Below, piece by piece: positions 61,932 to 64,000 of a DNA stretch of 64,000 nucleotides. Each line of letters opens with the position of its first letter. Within the stretch, counting starts at the first letter, position 1. The notes below the pieces were generated by a model that did not search any database, was not told the DNA's origin, and worked only from the letters and a program-made list of their open reading frames with translations. The position numbers and the translations under genes are program-made. This stretch comes from Onthomorpha sp937906975. Lineage in GTDB: Bacteria > Bacteroidota > Bacteroidia > Bacteroidales > P3. The stretch spans positions 124,001 through 188,000 of the forward strand of contig JAZLDH010000009.1 in NCBI GenBank assembly GCA_045614605.1, given 5' to 3'.

Positions 61932-62513
61932 TTATTGTTCGTATCTCCATAATTGATTTTCGTTCCAAAATTGCATCGCTGTAGGATATCCGTTATTGAA
62001 TGCTAACTTTATGTAATTCACTCCTTGTGTAATATTCTTTTTTACACCGTCTCCAAAATACAACATCTTGCCTATTTTGAACTGAGCCTTAGCAAGACCT
62101 CCTTCATCTGCTGCTTTCTTAAACCATTCGTATGCAGTAGGTAGATGTTTTGCTACTCCAACGCCTTGTTCGTACATTTCGCCAAGACAAAAGTATGCTT
62201 CTGCATTTTTATGCTCAGCTGCCAAATTAAAATACTTAAATGCCAAATGTGCATTTTGCTTTACATCAACTCCATAGTAGTAAAGCTCAGCCAAAGCCAT
62301 TATAGCTTTTGGATGATTTTGCTCTGCTGCTTTTTGATACCATTCAATTGCTTTTGCAATATCCTTAGGCATTCTATCAGCTCTTTCATACATTTTACCA
62401 AGTCTGTATTGTGCATTAGGATTTCCTTGCTCTGCATCTCTAATGAAGGTTTGTGCAAAAGTATTTAAACCAAAAACAATTGCAATCAACGTAATAAAAA
62501 ATCTTTTTATCAT
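61932..62513 (-). CDS. Sel1-repeat secreted protein, smaller copy
   Basis: The 193-residue protein has a signal peptide (to about 21, 'GLNTFAQ') and four Sel1 repeats ('AQYRLGKMYERADRMPKDIA', 'AIMALAELYYYGVDVKQNAH', 'AYFCLGEMYEQGVGVAKHLP', 'AQFKIGKMLYFGDGVKKNIT'). It lies 8 bp before the larger Sel1 gene, so the pair arose by duplication or recruitment. It has its own promoter, with the larger gene and the mutase downstream. Confidence 0.9.
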   Translation of the reverse strand: MIKRFFITLIAIVFGLNTFAQTFIRDAEQGNPNAQYRLGKMYERADRMPKDIAKAIEWYQKAAEQNHPKAIMALAELYYYGVDVKQNAHLAFKYFNLAAEHKNAEAYFCLGEMYEQGVGVAKHLPTAYEWFKKAADEGGLAKAQFKIGKMLYFGDGVKKNITQGVNYIKLAFNNGYPTAMQFWNENQLWRYEQ

Positions 62514-62544
62514 ATCTAAATTATTTTCTCTTTGATTTAAAGGG

Positions 62545-62575
62545 CAAAGTTAAGCCTTTTTTATAAATATTCAAC
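62545..62575 (-). promoter_or_regulatory. Promoter of the Sel1-mutase operon
   Basis: Minus-strand GTTG (62575-62572) and TAACTTTG (62552-62545) are 19 bp apart, 31 nt before the Sel1 ATG. The -33 part lies inside the end of the SpoIIE-like gene. Confidence 0.7.
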
Positions 62576-63754
62576 AATTACTTCTTTCATATATTTCTTT
62601 TCTAACACATCGACCAAGCGTTTTATTACGCTTTTACGCAATGCGATCTCCACAGGTAGGTCTGATTCGTGGTGAGCTGGATTTATTTTTGTTCCAACTA
62701 AAAGATGGATTTCATCGCTATTAATTAAGCGTTCTGCAATCTTATCTGCCGGTCCATTACCAAAGGTTGCATTTGTTGTTGCATTAGAAAGAAGTGTGAT
62801 TACTTTGTTTAGAGTTAGCACTCCTTCGGTTACTAAATCCAAACCTTTCATTTTGCTCATTGGAGGTAAAGAAGAATCCATATTTTCATAATCATCAACA
62901 ATCTCAACTCCCAAATGCTTTGAAAAAATCTCAGAGGTTGTAGCGCCAGAAACGATTTTATATCCATCAAACGCCTTTACCTTTTCTACATACTCGGCAT
63001 CCTTATTCACATCACAAGGAGGACCAGTTGCAATTATGGTTTTTCTTGGATTTCTAAAATAAATAACAGCGCAACTCGTATCGTCCTTTGAAGAAAACCT
63101 ATCATTACTATAAGCTTTATTTACCACCCTTTGAGCAAGCTTTGAGGCAGAAATATAACGCTCGTTTAAGATAGTATCTTTCACAAATTCCACATACGCA
63201 TCACGTCCCCAACCCAAAAGCATATCGTCATTACCCATTCCCGACTGAGTAACACCATCAGAAATAAAGATAATTCTATCCTCTTTCATAGGTCTGAAAC
63301 TACAAGTCATGATTTCCTGACTTCTACCTTGTCCATCAACATTTTCAAGCAATAGACAATTCCACTCAGGCTCAAAAATATTACCACCTCTCATAATAAG
63401 GCAAAGCGGATTGTCATATTCCAAAATATTTACCTCGCTATTATGCACATCAACTATTGTAAAGGTAGCATAACTTGTCTTTCTTTCGCTACAAACAGGC
63501 AAAGTATTCATAATTATATCGGCAATAGTTTGCGCATCCTTGTGCTCTTCCGCAAAATTTATTGCCATAGTAGAGGTTAATGTAGCTAAAACATTTGCTT
63601 TCACGCCATGTCCCATACCATCAGCCAAAACAGCCAAGGTTCTGTTTTCTTCCTTCAATCTTTTTGAAAGAAAAACATCACCACATATAAATTCTCCTTT
63701 GTGATTTTTTTGAAAACAAGCAGTCTCTACGTGAAAATTGTTTTTTTGCTCCAT
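62561..63754 (-). CDS. SpoIIE-family (PP2C-type) protein phosphatase
   Basis: The 397-residue protein has an N-terminal PPM phosphatase domain with metal residues in 'LAVLADGMGHGVKANVLATL' (about 39-58), 'IFISDGVTQSGMGNDD' and 'SKDDTSCAVIYF' (about 218-229). A C-terminal domain of unknown function follows ('IIATGPPCDVNKDAEYVEKV' to the end). Such phosphatases act on anti-sigma-factor antagonists in partner-switching. In Bacteroidota and clostridia this two-domain form often lies next to [FeFe]-hydrogenase genes, but the upstream part is outside the window. Confidence 0.88.
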   Translation of the reverse strand: MEQKNNFHVETACFQKNHKGEFICGDVFLSKRLKEENRTLAVLADGMGHGVKANVLATLTSTMAINFAEEHKDAQTIADIIMNTLPVCSERKTSYATFTIVDVHNSEVNILEYDNPLCLIMRGGNIFEPEWNCLLLENVDGQGRSQEIMTCSFRPMKEDRIIFISDGVTQSGMGNDDMLLGWGRDAYVEFVKDTILNERYISASKLAQRVVNKAYSNDRFSSKDDTSCAVIYFRNPRKTIIATGPPCDVNKDAEYVEKVKAFDGYKIVSGATTSEIFSKHLGVEIVDDYENMDSSLPPMSKMKGLDLVTEGVLTLNKVITLLSNATTNATFGNGPADKIAERLINSDEIHLLVGTKINPAHHESDLPVEIALRKSVIKRLVDVLEKKYMKEVIVEYL

Positions 63755-63759
63755 AATAA

Positions 63760-64000
63760 TTATGAATTTTGCATATCAACAAATCTTAAAGTATTGATTA
63801 AAATTTTTGAATACGAGGTAGAAAAATCATCTACCCCTATTTTAGTAAAACTATTGTTGATACTATTTTTAACACCCTGCAAAGCAATTTGAGCAATAGG
63901 CTTTTTCGCAAGTTTTAACACGAGCTCGCCCCCATAAACAACGCAATATTTTGAAAGCACTTGCGATTTTTCTTCATACAAATCCTTATGAATCATAACC
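63760..64000 (-). CDS. Unidentified protein, possibly cut off by the window edge
   Basis: The frame has an ATG at 63996 but is still open at the window edge, so the gene may start beyond it. The visible 79 or so codons include 'KSQVLSKYCVVYGGELVLKL' and end 'TLRFVDMQNS'. I recognise no family. It lies 5 bp before the SpoIIE-like gene on the same strand, so it is co-transcribed with it and may belong to the same signalling or hydrogenase-linked system. Confidence 0.55.
   Translation of the reverse strand, partial: VMIHKDLYEEKSQVLSKYCVVYGGELVLKLAKKPIAQIALQGVKNSINNSFTKIGVDDFSTSYSKILINTLRFVDMQNS

Overview
This is an AT-rich chromosomal stretch from a member of the Bacteroidota, most likely an anaerobic Bacteroidales. 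The evidence is: (i) the promoters that can be read carry the Bacteroidetes-type -7 element TAnnTTTG, several with a -33 TTTG-like element 19-21 bp upstream; (ii) the ribosome binding sites are weak or absent; (iii) two secreted peptidases end in type IX secretion (T9SS) sorting domains, and two GldN/PorN-like proteins are present; (iv) the gene families are typical of the group (TamL lipoprotein, FHS sugar transporter, DUF4294, PFOR plus Kor/Vor plus Rnf energy metabolism). No rRNA, CRISPR array, intact insertion sequence or prophage was seen. There is one tRNA, tRNA-Leu(CAA).

Layout. 0-6.3 kb: the end of rplY, prs, tRNA-Leu, an HhH/beta-barrel protein and a B12-dependent ribonucleotide reductase. 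6.3-8.2 kb: an accessory pocket holding one membrane-anchored putAbiC-family (abortive infection) gene between two almost identical 33-bp terminator hairpins. 8.2-15.6 kb: a ferredoxin-redox block with PFOR, Fe-SOD and a four-gene 2-oxoacid:ferredoxin oxidoreductase. A 31-residue Cys/His repeat peptide, not previously called, lies between sodB and nifJ. 15.8-20.7 kb: an rnf operon (B, C, an extra secreted protein, D, G, E) that stops at a terminator without rnfA. 20.7-36.7 kb: a long run of plus-strand genes for a T9SS carboxypeptidase, Kdo transferase, TamL, sugar transport, ClpX, NlpC/P60, SurE, LpxB, SpoIID, thioredoxin and cysteine desulfidase, interrupted only by gtrA. 36.8-52.3 kb: ssb and lysS divergently, then Ctp protease, purM, a lone LutA-like protein, two radical-SAM enzymes, a 1408-residue M6 protease, nadC, a BrkB-type membrane protein and two glycan genes. 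52.4-64 kb: pruA, the GldN-like pair, a SpoU methylase, an AraC regulator divergent from an outer-membrane protein, phosphohexomutase, two Sel1-repeat proteins and a SpoIIE phosphatase.

How the genes fit together. PFOR and Kor/Vor reduce ferredoxin, Rnf would couple its re-oxidation to NAD+ and ion transport, and the SOD with its Cys-rich companion peptide may protect this oxygen-sensitive iron-sulfur chemistry. The outer-membrane/LPS genes (waaA, lpxB, tamL) and the T9SS cargo suggest a cell that invests in surface proteolysis.

The two most unusual signals are the CPCGEH heptapeptide gene and a family of intergenic elements. In these elements the pentamer C(A/T)3G recurs at exactly 21-bp spacing, two helical turns, in at least seven places, nearly always at the 3' ends of transcription units and at four of the six convergent gene junctions.
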